A DNA stretch of 64,000 bases. Origin: Odontesthes bonariensis. Taxonomy: Eukaryota > Chordata > Actinopteri > Atheriniformes > Atherinopsidae. Position numbers and translations under genes: made by a program. A model generated the notes under the pieces. That model was not told the DNA's origin, searched no databases, and saw nothing but the letters and a program-made list of their open reading frames with translations. This document shows, one piece after another, positions 20,611 through 32,347 of the stretch (positions within the stretch are counted from its first letter, which is position 1; each line of letters begins with the position of its first letter). The DNA lies in the NCBI RefSeq assembly GCF_027942865.1, contig NC_134524.1:19955536-20019535 (forward strand), written 5' to 3'.

Positions 20611-21853
20611 TGTAACCCCCTAGGTTATATATCACCTCCTTTTATTTATTTTTTTACTCACCTTATATATTTATTTGAATACAATGCATTGTAGGCCTTT
20701 TCCATTGTATTACACTTACCTTTGATGCTTTGCGCCTTGCCAAAGTCTTAGACATACACGTGTATTTTTGTTGACTTTAAAACACGCAGTAAATGTTGTG
20801 TTTGCTACTTTCCTACTATTTACTACTGCCAGTAAATGCATCACTTTCCCCTGTTCTACCTTACTGGTCAGTCAAGGGCAATATCAAGTTTGCGCAATTG
20901 TATTGGTTGTGATGGCTGGGGGGTGGGAACGGTAACGGAGGTGTATGAGCCAGCTGTACGGGCGGCGTCAGTCGGCAGGTGGCGGCTCTCGAAGAAGCTG
21001 GATTTTATGCTGTAGTGGATTATCGGATGTTTTTACCAACTAGCGGGAGCTACAAACATTTCGGACATGTTGCCTGGATTTTGGAGATTGTGGATTACAG
21101 AACCAGACCAAGCACGGGATCCAGAGTGGACTGTTGGACCGGAGTTGGAGCAGTTTTGAAGCCGTTCAGTTAAGACTGGTAATCCCTGGTGGGGTGAGTA
21201 ATTTGTTCCACCTGGTTGTGCTGAGAGCCGCCATCGTTGGGACTGCTATTCTGCGGACGTATGCTAAATAGGAGCTATCAGGCCTGCAACGATATATGAA
21301 GCTACGGGACTGCTTTATTCCTGCAAGAGACTGGTTCTGTGAAGTTTGATTCATTTATTGTGTCGGCTCTTTTTGGGTTTTGGTAACTTTTTGTTGTTTA
21401 AAGTTGTTTTTGTTTTTGATTTGGGATTTATCTGTTTTAGCACTGGTTGTGTTGGGTACCCAATTAACAGGTGTGACAGGAAGCTTCCTTGTGCTATTGT
21501 TTATTAATAATATTACTGTGATGAGATTGAACTGTTACATGTTAAAGTGCATTGCCCTTGGGTTTCTTCTACTGACCAGTACGGATTATTAAACTGGCAT
21601 GTTATTTCATATTACCATTTTTTCTTTTTTATTTTAGTATAAGGTTAAAAGCTATATTGCACTTTGCTTTCGGTTGTATGGTAAGCGAGCCTAGTCTTGT
21701 TAATGCGATCAGTTGCGCACTCTATGCACAAGATACACTGTTACCTGTTAAGAGACTCATTACGCGTGAGAGCACAGGTGTGCAGAAGTCGTTAGAGTGT
21801 AGGTCAGAGAATTTGGGCGTTGTTCATAGGGGAAACGTGAGCAACGGGTTACA
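20611..21853 (+). repeat. Gypsy 5' LTR
   Basis: 1,243 bp, TGTAAC...GTTACA. It matches the 3' LTR closely over shared parts but contains about 408 bp (roughly 21,025-21,432) that the 3' LTR has lost. Confidence 0.9.
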
Positions 21854-21931
21854 TAAATGGAGGCACTGCTGGGATCTTAGACCGAGTGACTGTATTACAA
21901 TCAAGACTAGAAGTACTACTATCGTACAACA

Positions 21932-24900
21932 ATGGCCAACTCATCCACCCCATTACCACTGTTAGAGCTTCAGACCTGGTGCAGTGAAGCACATGTAAAT
22001 CCAGCTTATGCATTTATTGTGAGTGATGTTCCCATAGACACCAGTATTGCTGATGTTGAAGAGTTAATGGAGACAGTTAAAGCTTTTGGTAGAGTACGTG
22101 TCAGAGCCCAAAAGTCTAAGCTAAATACTGATATACTGCTGTGTGAGTGTCGCAATCCAATCGACCCGATCAAAGCACCCCCTGAAATATTTCCCCCTAC
22201 TGGTGAATCACCATGGAAGCTAACTTTGCTTACTGAAACTACTGAAGACCCAGATGAGTTTACAACAAAACTAAAAAGAATGCTAGAAAGTGAAGGAAAG
22301 ACATTAGCAGACATTGAGCCTTTGCTTTCCCAAGAGCCAACTCTAAAACAGGAACATCCATCCTCCATAATACGGGCTGTTGGAGAACTGTTGGATAAAG
22401 TGAGACCCCCACAGGAGAACAATGCTTTTCGCAGACTACGAGTTTTCTCTGGAGTGACTCCCACCCCTGCTGGTGAAGAGACACTGGAGAACTGGTTGGA
22501 GCAGGCACAATTAATGCTTGATGAATGTGATTGTTCTGCCAAGGAGAAGCGGAAAAGGATTGTCGAGAGTGTAAAGGGGCCAGCACTTGAAATAATACAA
22601 GCCATACGCTACAATGATCCTGACACGCCTCCTCAAGATTTCTTGGAGGCCATTGAAAATGTATTTGGCACAACAGAGTCTGGTGAAGATCTATATTTTG
22701 CATTCAGATCCATGCAGCAAAATCCAAATGAAAGACTTTCAGATTTTGTTAGAAGGCTGGAGAAAGTGCTCACCAAAGCTGTTCAAAAGGGTGGTCTTTC
22801 CCCCGCCATAAGAGACCGTGCACGGGTTGAGCAGCTGTTAAGAGGTGCTATTGAATCCGACATTATGCTGTTGCAGCTACGGCTAAAAGAAAGACTTAAC
22901 AATCCCCCGTCCTTCATGTCACTGCTCAGTGAGGTACGTGCAGAAGAGGCTCAGAAAAGGTTAAGGCGGCATACTACCAGTGTGCGAAGTGTCGGTGCAG
23001 CAGACATAAAGACACCAAAGTTCTCTGAAATAGACACCCTCAAGGATCAGATAAAAGAGCTTCAAAGCAAAGTACAGCAGCTAACAGTAAAAGGACAAGA
23101 CATCCCTCACCAAATTAGAGGGGTACCCCAAAATGCAGCTGCCCGTTCTAATCCTGAAATGCATATGTTGAAAGAACAAGTTCTTAGTTTACAACACCAG
23201 CTCAGCCAACAAGCTTTACTGTCCACAGCTCCCTTACCTCAGGGGAGGAACCACAGAAATTATCAGCTTAAAGGTAGAGAACCCACAAAGTTTGCCAGAG
23301 AGGGTTCCGATGTATTTTGCTACCGTTGTGGCGAAGATGGCCACATCGCCACCAATTGCACCTGTCCTGAAAACCCTTCCAAGGTCATCCGAAAACTAAT
23401 CCAGTCAATGCACAAGCTTCAACAAAGTCAAAAGGGAACCACCCCACGTTCTTCAGAGCCAGAAAGAAAAGGTGGCAAAGTCACTGTGAGTCACGTTGGT
23501 CCTTCCACACCCAGCCATATTCCTACCGGTCTCATTGGAGCACCAACGGTAGGCCAAATTGTCATTGAAGGCAAGCCTTGTGATGCATTAATGGACAGTG
23601 GCTCCACTGTTTCCATAGTATTTGAGGGCTGGTACACCCAACACCTATCCCACTTACCATTACACCCCATTTCGTGTCTAGATCTTTGGGGCCTTGGTCA
23701 GAACAGTTATCCCTATAAAGGTTTCATTGCAGCTCAAGTACAGTTTCCCGAGGATAACATAAAAGGTGAATCCCGGACAGTCCTGGCCTTAGTCTGCCCA
23801 GAGCCGGATGGTCCTGAACAGCAGCCTGTCATTATTGGCACCAATGCACGGACCTTCCATTATGAGCCACAGTCCAAAATGGCATCAAAGAGTAATGGGA
23901 GGGCACAAACTATGCGAGTATGCACACAGCCCATCACAAAGTCAGCCATGGCCCCAAACATAGCTGTAGCTCACGTGAAATGGGTGGGACCTGGTCCTCT
24001 TACTATACCCCCTGGTTCTGAACTTACAGCTATGTGTAAAGTGTCCTGCTCTGAATCTTTGGAGGACAGCATACTAGTGATTGAGACACCTGTTACCAGA
24101 TCCCTTCCCGCAGGTGTGCTAATGCCCTCATGTGTGCTTCTGTCTATGGGCATGGATGCAGAAAGATTTCCATTGTTACTGAAAAATGAATCAGTCAAGC
24201 CAAAGTCCCTTCCTAAAGGCACGGTCATAGCGCATGTCCACAAAGCTGACATAGTCACCCAGATACAGCCAAGCCAAGCACCCCTCCAACGGCTTGACCC
24301 GGCTCTCTTTAATTTTGGCGACTCCCCTATTCCTGAAGACTGGAAAGTCAGACTATCACAAAAGTTAGCTGAGCGACCTGAAGTTTTTTCTCTGACCGAA
24401 TGGGATGTTGGACTTGCAAAAGGGGTTGAACACTACATCCGACTAACAGATTCCAGACCATATCGAGAAAGGGTAAGACGTCTGGCTCCAGCAGACATTG
24501 ATGATGTCCGCCGACACTTACAAGAGCTTCTTGCGGCTGGCATAATTAAAGAGTCTCGCTCACCATACGCTTCACCAATTGTAATCGCAAGAAAGAAAAC
24601 TGGAAAAATTCGAATGTGCATTGATTACCGCACCCTTAATTCCAGAACCATACCAGACCAATACACACTTCCGAGAATAGATGATGCCTTGGCCTCCCTC
24701 ACTGGGAGTTGCTGGTTCTCTGTGCTCGACCTTCGCAGTGGCTATTACCAAATTGAAATGGCTGAAGAAGACAAAGAAAAGACTGCGTTCATTTGCCCTT
24801 TGGGTTTCTACCAATTCGAACGCATGCCTCAAGGGATCACAGGTGCCCCAGCAACATTTCAACGATTAATGGAGAAGGCTGTGGGCGACATGAATCTCCT

Positions 24901-25105
24901 TCAGTGTCTCGTCTACCTCGATGATCTTATTGTGTTTGGTCGTACTCTAGAGGAGCATGAGGAGCGCCTACTCAAAGTGCTCGATCGCCTGGGAGAACAC
25001 GGTTTAAAGCTGTCCATTGATAAGTGCCAATTTGTCAGCCCCAAGTCAAATATGTTGGTCACATTGTGTCTGCTGCTGGTGTCGCAACAGACCCTGACAA
25101 GATAA
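21932..25105 (+). pseudogene. Gypsy gag-protease-RT frame (PNMA-like Gag), broken at the end
   Basis: One open frame of 1,057 codons without a gag/pol shift. Residues 1-120 resemble the N-terminal domain of PNMA proteins. Residues about 166-340 resemble the PNMA/Ty3 capsid (FRRLRVFSG, SVKGPALEIIQAIR, LSDFVRRLE). A coiled-coil stretch follows (about 365-430), then a CCHC knuckle CYRCGEDGHIATNC (about 461). An aspartic protease has DSGS (about 555), and the RT has RMCIDYRTLN, FSVLDLRSGYYQI, ERMPQG and catalytic YLDD (about 994). Near 25,047 a missing base moves the frame, and the last ~20 residues are spurious. The RT continues in the overlapping frame. The role is a capsid-forming retrotransposon polyprotein. 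Confidence 0.88.
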
Positions 25106-26910
25106 AGGCAGTGGCCCAGTGGGAACCTCCAGTGAACTTAAAATCACTACAGTCCTTCCTGGGGTTCTGCGGTTATTACCGCAAGTTCATTGCCAATTAT
25201 TCTGCTATAGTACGCCCCCTCACGGATCTCACAAAGGGGTACCCACCAACACAAAAGAAGCGAAAGAACAAGGAGAGCTTGGACTCTCCTTACTACCATC
25301 CCTCTCAGCCATTTGGAGAGCGATGGACGCCTGAATGCACTGAGGCGTTTCATAAAATTGTCCAATGTCTCACACAGGCCCCAGTCTTGGCCTTTGCGGA
25401 CCCTACAAAGCCCTACGTCCTCCACGTCGATGCCAGTCTTGATGGGCTTGGAGCGGTCCTTAACCAGGAACACTCAGATGGCTTACGCCCTGTTGCATTT
25501 GCTAGCCGCAAACTGAGCCAGTCAGAGAGAAACTACCCTGTTCACCAACTAGAATTCCTGGCATTGAAGTGGGCGGTCGTCGATAAGTTCCACGATTACC
25601 TTTATGGGGCCCGTTTTACGGTGAGGACAGATAATAACCCCCTTACTTATGTACTTACAACTGCCAAGTTGAACGCCACCGGTCATAGGTGGTTAGCTGC
25701 CCTTACAACTTACGACTTCCACATCCAATATAAACCAGGCCGGGATAACGTGGATGCTGATTGGTTGTCCAGAAACGCAATCGACGATGACTGCGGTTGG
25801 AGGGAAATACCCCCTTCTGGAGTTAAAGCTCTTTTCCACCACACGGATGGAGCTCAGTCCTCTGAGCATCCAGAACGACTTATCGATCAACTGGGGGCCA
25901 AGCCAAGCGCTGTTCCTGATACATATGCTTGTTTTACTCACCTGCAGTTAAGCTCTCTTGAGAGACTAAGCAAAGTGGACCTGGCCAAAGCACAGGACCT
26001 AGATCCAGTAATAGGTGTTGCCAAAAAAGCAGTTCAGGTTGGTGCCTGGCCCTCTAACAGACATCCAGAGTTATTGCTTCTACAAAGAGAAAGTTCAAAA
26101 CTCCTAATGAAAGATGGACTATTGCACAGAAAAGTCTCCAGAAATGCAGGCAGTCAGAGCTTTCAACTCGTTCTTCCAAGTCAGTTCAGACCACAAGTAC
26201 TCAGGGCGCTTCATGATGAGTTAGGGCACCTTGGAATTGAGTGTACGGTTGAGCTACTGAAAGACAGATTTTTCTGGCCCAAGATGGCCTCCGACGTTAC
26301 AGATTACATCAAGAATTGTGGCAGGTGTGTTGCACGCAAAACTTTACCTCAACGGGCTGCACCACTACACCACATCACAAGCAGTGGCCCTCTCGACCTA
26401 GTTTGTATAGATTTTTTATCTATTGAGCCTGATTCGAAGGGAGTGGCCAATGTTTTAGTGGTAACAGACCATTTCACCCGCTATGCTCAGGCCTATACCA
26501 GCAAAGATCAAAGAGCCTCAACCGTTGCTAAGATTTTAGTTGAACAGTTCTTTGTACACTACGGCCTGCCTGCGAGAATTCATTCTGACCAGGGGCGTGA
26601 TTTTGAGAGCCGCCTAATCAAAGAGGTTCTACAAATGTTGGGCATAAAGAAGTCTAGGACGACTCCCTATCACCCCCAAGGTGACCCACAGCCGGAGCGG
26701 TTCAACCGCACACTCCTGTCTATGCTTGGCACGCTCAATCCCTCTCAAAAGCAAAGGTGGAGTCAACACATCAGCTTGCTGGTCCATGCGTATAATTGTA
26801 CGCGGAATGACGCAACCAACTATTCACCATACTACCTCATGTTTGGTCGTGAAGCTCGTCTGCCAGTTGACCTCTGCTTTGGAACGTCTCCAGATGGAAC
26901 AGACCACCAA
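25050..26910 (+). pseudogene. Gypsy pol: RT connection, RNase H, integrase N-terminus and core
   Basis: Same polyprotein after the frame break. RT thumb/connection (FLGFCGYYRKFI), RNase H (HVDASLDGLGAVL, LEFLALKW, TDNNPL, DADWLSR), then integrase with an HHCC zinc domain (HDELGHLG...CGRCVARK, about 26,211-26,340) and a DDE core: Asp in CIDFLS (26,404), Asp in HSDQG (about 26,584), Glu in PQPERFN (about 26,693). The genuine frame stops at codon CAA 26908-26910, the target of the CACTA-like insertion. The open frame beyond it belongs to the transposon. Confidence 0.88.
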
Positions 26911-27064
26911 CACTGCACGAAAAGAGGGATTTGTGTCACTGTGGACGGCAGTGAACTTCCGCGAATTTGCCTAATTTTCGGACGCATCTGGGCGCTTGCA
27001 GGCAGACAAACTTTAAGTTTGTTGAGCGAGAAAATCGTCGGAAACGAACCCGACTCGCGGCGGG

Positions 27065-27116
27065 CTCTCACAGCGGGGTGCTAATGGCCCAGCGATTAGC
27101 ACCCCGCTGTGAGAGC
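27065..27116. repeat. Long perfect hairpin in CACTA-like element
   Basis: CTCTCACAGCGGGGTGCTAA, ~11-nt loop, then its exact complement. Conserved at about 56,247-56,298 in copy 2. The stem is about 20 bp and GC-rich. Confidence 0.8.
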
Positions 27117-27605
27117 GCCTGGACCTCTCACTGGCCTCGCTGGTATTGGACAAAAAAGGCACGTGATTACATAAAAAAGCTCCTGTAAAGCTGTCCGCCC
27201 ATTGGCCAATAAGGTTAATATATGCATACTTTATATGGGCATATCATTCAGCAATTATGATTAATAATTGTGATTATGATTACTAATATTCCTGGGATGT
27301 TTGTGTACTTCATATATTCACGTCATTCTTATAAGCTGCACTATGACTAGGCTAATGCAGGCATGAATGACGTGAATCTATTGAGAATGAAAAAGGAAAC
27401 TTTTTTTTTTTTTTAAAGCGCTTTTATTGCCACACCACACAATGTACATAGCTTACATTGTAATAAGAACCATGTTGATAATAAAGAATTGAAAACTATA
27501 CACACACACTGCTGTAGCCTACAATATACACAATAAGTCTAAACGCCGCCGTTTGGAATCCGCATTCTTCGCATTACTCCGGTCCCTGCAGGGTCTGCGG
27601 AGTTG

Positions 27606-28383
27606 TCAGACGTCCTCATCCTGGATCAGAAGCTGGCTTCTGGGAGCTGTTGGAATAACCAATAAATAATCCATGCACAGCATATTGACAACTTGTCTAT
27701 AAAGTAACAAAAGTCATATTGACAGCGTATATGTTCTTACTCTCTTTCACTCTTCTGTGGTGAGACTGTGAGTATTTCGGGTTGGCTTCAAGACGCGCCT
27801 GTAGTACAGCACACAGGTCCGTCACGCAGCTAAAAAACAAACAAACAAGAGGAATGAATAAAATGACCGGTGCTTAAAAGTATCAGTGCCAGCCGTGGTA
27901 AAAGTCAGCGCCGCTCACCCTCGATAGTGTCCCCGTCTGCCTCTCTGAAGTTCGGACTGTTTGACACCGCCTCCTTCAAGCGACTCGTTACATCCATATT
28001 GTGAGGTGACAGTAGCCTGTAAAAACAACAGGCCTATGGTTAATAAAAATAACTGCATTGACGTAACGTAACATCGGGTCCAACTCAACTAGATATTGGG
28101 AGAACATTCACTTATTCTTACCCTTGACCTGGATTATAATGCCACGGTGAGTTATGCAGGCGGCGAACTGCTTCCTATAAATTGAAAACACGAAATTCAT
28201 TTTTTTAAATAAAGCAACTCACACTGGTTTTCACGTGATGGACACAATTAAGTTGAGTTTAGCCTAAAGCCACAGTCAATAACCTACTCTTACCGCGATT
28301 TTCGGATTCTGTATCCGCCTTCTCTTGGGGGTGCGCTCTTCAACTTCTCTGGAATGTAACTTCAGTCCGTTCTCGACGGCCAT
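27606..28383 (-). pseudogene. Multi-exon gene of unknown function carried by CACTA-like element
   Basis: Minus-strand exons inferred by GT-AG borders: 28383-28294 (starts MAVENGLKLH, includes basic KRRRIQNPK), 28174-28122 (RRLHNSPWHYNPGQ), 28016-27919 (SPHNMDVTSRLKEAV), 27829-27741 (ARLEANPKYSQSHHRR), 27646-27606 (SQLLIQDEDV, stop). Junctions 1-2, 2-3 and 4-5 keep phase. Junction 3-4 is off by one base in both copies, so my border may be wrong or the gene is broken. Total about 135 codons. A possible upstream exon (about 28,503-28,399, coiled-coil-like) is open in phase 0. I do not recognise the family. It could be an element gene or a captured host gene. Confidence 0.45.
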
Positions 28384-29735
28384 CTTACCTCCAACCTAGC
28401 GAATCTCTGGTCGATTCCCTCCAGCACCCTCTCCACGACCGTATCCACAGTGCTGGCCACCATACGAGACATCCCGGTCATAGCATTCAACAGGACTTTC
28501 ATTTTATCTGCCTGTAAGCAAGTGAGTAAGTAAGTTTAATATACAGCACATTTAAAATCAGCGAGAACTGTCCCAAGTGCTGTACAGTGTCAACAAGACT
28601 AAAATTAAACAATCAAATGGTCATGTGCAAGTAGAAAAAAACACACAAACCTGTAGACCCGCAGAGAGTTGCTGGGGAGTTGAAAGCTAGTCGTCTTCCA
28701 GCCATTGTATTGCACAAACCAGGGCAGTTTTCACAGTACGGGACTCTGTCTGCCTTTCTGTCTGTCTTTCTGCCGCCAGATCTGCTCCTTAAACTTTTTG
28801 TTTACACTGCACGACACAATGTTTCTCATACGTGATTGAACGAGAGCTTATGCGAGCCGTTAAGCTCCACCAATCATATGCGTATACGTCATTACACGGA
28901 ATACTCGCGAGACAACCTCCCGTCCTTTTGCTATTTAATGTTGTCTGACCACAGCTGGCAATTTGCACTGTTTTGACACAAAAATGGACTCTGCAAGGAC
29001 AAAGAAAAGACCTCGGGCGATATTGTGACCATTGTGACACCGAATTAAGCCATACACAATAAAACACTGAGCGCACTACTGCACATTATGTATACAGGCC
29101 AGATTTCTATATTTTATTTCTATATTTCTATTTTATTTAAGAAACCTTTTAGAATATTGCTGTTGCATGCTTATTTTATCTTTATCTTATCTTTATTATT
29201 ATACATTTGGACATCCAGTGCGGGCAACAAAGAAAATAATTTCATTGTTCAGGGAAACACGTTTCTAACTGCACACATGACAATAAACCTTTGAAACCTT
29301 GAATCCTTGAATTTTGCCCACAAAAAGCGGTTACAAAAGAGGTGTTTGGGAGAAAAAAAAACAGATATGCATCACCTGTCACCAGCAGACAGCGTGCACC
29401 TCTTCTTTTTCAAGACAACACAGCAACAAACTTGGCTGGAGTTGGAGGTGATGGTCAGGAACGTGTAGAAACAGGCCTGCCCACCCCCCACCTCACCTCA
29501 CCCCACCCCACTTGAAAATGACTGTGGCAGCTCCTGACCTGATCACTGGCATTTACATATTAAAGGCTCTCCTAAGTAGGGGAGGGGAGGGGGGCATGGG
29601 GGAGCAGTTGCCAGGTCAATTTGCGACAATTTGGGCCAAGTTTTCACTTTTACCACCGCAAATGCAGGGGCTCAACGTATGCGGACATGTAAGGGGCCAC
29701 ATACATCCGCAAATCCCTCTTTTCATGCAGTGCAA

Positions 29736-30599
29736 AGTTACCTTCAGTATGTTGAAAAGCTGAAAGCAGAGTTGCAGAAAGCTTACAAACTGGCCCAAGA
29801 AGTAGCAGATAAAAACCATCAGCGAAACAAAAGATACTATGACACTAAAGTAAGAGACCAAGTTCTGGAACCAGGAGACCGTGTACTGATCCGAGCGACA
29901 GATGGTCCTGGCAAGAATAAGCTTGGAGACAAATGGAACTCAAGCCCCTATGTAGTAGTTGAAAAACTGTCAAGCCTGCCTGTGTACAGGGTAAAGCCAG
30001 AAAAGGGCAGAATCATTGTTAAAACCCTGCATCGTGACCGCCTCCTACCTGTAGGACACCTAGTTCGGTTTCCTGTTGATCATGAGGAGAAACAAGAATC
30101 TCACCGACTAGCAACAAGGTCTTCAGCAGAGACCAAGACAAACAGACATGATGACAATACAATCGACCAGGAGTTTATGTCTGAGCCAGAGGAAGATGAT
30201 TTGTGGTACCTATCCACTGCTCAAAGAGAGTCTGTTTCCCAGGCCCTAGACCTCCTGTCCGAGCATTTCAACCGAAAGGTGTCTCACCTCAATACAGAGC
30301 CAAACCTACCATCAAACGATGTTTGTCCAAAAGAGCCTATGAGTGCTGCTACTGTCCCAGAGGCTGAAGAGGAAACGGAGGTTATGCAGCTGCCTGACGA
30401 CCCTGTGGCGGACACAGGTCTAGAAGGGGGAGAGCTCCCCTCGGCTAGTCAGTCTGAAAGCAGTACAGAGCCCCTCAGTGAACCTCGGTCACGGCGACAA
30501 ATTAAGCCAGTCATTCGGCTCAGTTATGACAAGCTTGGAAGCTCCATTGACAAGCCGTTTGCAATAGTATATCGTGGAGTGAGAATCACCGTTAGATGA
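29736..30599 (+). pseudogene. Gypsy integrase C-terminus and pol tail
   Basis: Continues the integrase in frame after the transposon insert (AGT at 29736 follows CAA). Contains NKRYYD, the GPY/F-type module (GDRVLIRA...LGDKW, PVYRVKP, LHRDRLLPV), then a ~150-residue acidic, Ser/Glu-rich tail ending ...AIVYRGVRITVR. Ends 160 bp before the 3' LTR. Confidence 0.85.
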
Positions 30600-30758
30600 G
30601 GGAGCCATACCCCTGTGGTCCAGAGTGTGCCTCCTTTAGTTTAGATGAGTTTTTCTGACAAGTATACATACATTGCTAATTTAGCCATCTAAGGGTAAAT
30701 TGATTTGAGCCGCCTAGATAGTCCGATGAGGGCATCTGGACATTTAGAAGGGGGAGGA

Positions 30759-31591
30759 TGTAACCCCCTAGGTTATATATCACCTCCTTTTATTTATTTT
30801 TTTACTCACCTTATATATTTATTTGAATACAATGCATTGTAGGCCTTTTCCATTGTATTACACTTACCTTTGATGCTTTGCGCCTTGCCAAAGTCTTAGA
30901 CATACACGTGTATTTTTGTTGACTTTAAAACACGCAGTAAATGTTGTGTTTGCTACTTTCCTACTATTTACTACTGCCAGTAAATGCATCACTTTCCCCT
31001 GTTCTACCTTACTGGTCAGTCAAGGGCAATATCAAGTTTGCGCAATTGTATTGGTTGTGATGGCTGGGGGGTGGGAACGGTAACGGAGGTGTATGAGCCA
31101 GCTGTACGGGCGGCGTCAGTCGGCAGGTGGCGGCTCTCGAAGAAGCTGGATTTTATGCTGTAGTGGATTATCTGTTTTAGCACTGGTTGTGTTGGGTACC
31201 CAATTAACAGGTGTGACAGGAAGCTTCCTTGTGCTATTGTTTATTAATAATATTACTGTGATGAGATTGAACTGGTATGTTAAAGTGCATTGCCCTTGGG
31301 TTTCTTCTACTGACCAGTACGGATTATTAAACTGGCATGTTATTTCATACTACCATTTTTTCTTTTTTATTTTAGTATAAGGTTAAAAGCTATATTGCAC
31401 TTTGCTTTCGGTTGTATGGTAAGCGAGCCTAGTCTTGTTAATGCGATCAGTTGCGCACTCTATGCACAAGATACACTGTTACCTGTTAAGAGACTCATTA
31501 CGCGTGAGAGCACAGGTGTGCAGAAGTCGTTAGAGTGTAGGTCAGAGAATTTGGGCGTTGTTCATAGGGGAAACGTGAGCAACGGGTTACA
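30759..31591 (+). repeat. Gypsy 3' LTR (internally deleted)
   Basis: 833 bp. Relative to the 5' LTR it lacks about 408 bp; the junction falls in the shared pentamer TTATC, as in a microhomology deletion. The polypurine tract is immediately upstream. Confidence 0.9.
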
Positions 31592-31595
31592 CTGG

Positions 31596-32347
31596 TATTT
31601 GTCGAGGAATGCATCCAGCCTTTTATTAAAAACCTTTTCTAGTATTTTTGAGAATTGTGGCAATAAAGAAACAGGCCTGTAATTTGTGAAGTAATGTTTG
31701 CTCCCAGTCTTAAACAAAGGTATAACTTTAGCGATTTTCATTTCACCTGGAAAAACACCTGTCTGAAATGATAAGTTACAGATGTAGGTTAGTGGTTTAG
31801 ATATGGCTGAAATAACCTTTTTCACCAATGTCATATCAATATCATTGAAATCAGTGGATAACTTCCTCTTGCAGTTGTTAACTATATCCAATATTTCACT
31901 TTCTTGTACATCACTTATAAACATTGAATTAGGATTACTCTTCAGTAGTCCTTCCATATTTGTGCCCCTTTCCCCTGGATCTGGGATTTCTCTTGCAAGA
32001 TCAGGGCCCACATTAACAAAAAAGTCATTAAAACCATTGACAAAATCTTGTGTATTGTAATTCTCCTTGCCATCATAAATAAAATGCTGGGGATAATTTC
32101 TTGATGAGCTTCCTTTTCTTAAGATATTATTTAGCGTATTCCATATTCCTTTCACATTATTTTTATTCTCATTAAGTACTTTCGTGTAGTAGTCCTTTTT
32201 ATTTGCCCTTATAATATGAGTTAGTTTATTCTTATATTTCTTATATTTATTTTCTGCTTCTTTTGTTCTTACTCTAAGAAATTCTTTGTAAAGACTGTTT
32301 TTCTTTTTACACGCATTTACAATTCCCTTTGTAATCCAAGGATCATT
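31596..32347 (-). pseudogene. LINE ORF2 linker and RT N-terminal part
   Basis: Minus-strand text from NDPWITKGI through KVIPLFKTGSKHYFTNYRPVSLLP to DAFLDKYQ. Lies between endonuclease and RT palm of the split CR1/L2-type LINE. It is open but cut by Harbinger upstream and Gypsy downstream. Confidence 0.85.

Larger units (their letters stand above)
26911..29732 (-). mobile_element. CACTA/EnSpm-like transposon, copy 1
   Basis: Inverted ends CACTGCAYGAAAAGAGGG, 3-bp TSD CAA (26908-26910 and 29733-29735) within the Gypsy integrase. Removing insert and one CAA rejoins the integrase in frame. CACT-type ends and a 3-bp TSD fit CACTA/EnSpm; this is inferred because no transposase is encoded. Strand is given for its internal spliced gene. 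A second copy lies inverted at 53740-56450. Both carry an older short repeat near one end (29,080-29,310). Confidence 0.7.
20611..31591 (+). mobile_element. Ty3/Gypsy LTR retrotransposon with PNMA-like Gag
   Basis: TSD CTGG at 20607-20610 and 31592-31595; LTR ends TGTAACCCCC...GGTTACA. 5' LTR 20611-21853, primer-binding-type TGG at 21858, gag-pro-pol from 21932, polypurine tract AGAAGGGGGAGGA at 30746-30758, 3' LTR 30759-31591. The order protease-RT-RNase H-integrase is that of Ty3/Gypsy (Metaviridae). Interrupted by a CACTA-like transposon in the integrase and by one frame break in the RT. No env-like frame was seen. Confidence 0.9.

Noticed and set aside
25030..25105. Programmed frameshift in Gypsy pol
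   Set aside because: The break lies inside the RT domain, not between gag and pro or pol, and no slippery heptamer was seen; a simple base loss is more likely.
26911..27084. Integrase frame continuing to 27,084
   Set aside because: After 26,910 the text belongs to the CACTA-like transposon; the true integrase resumes at 29,736.
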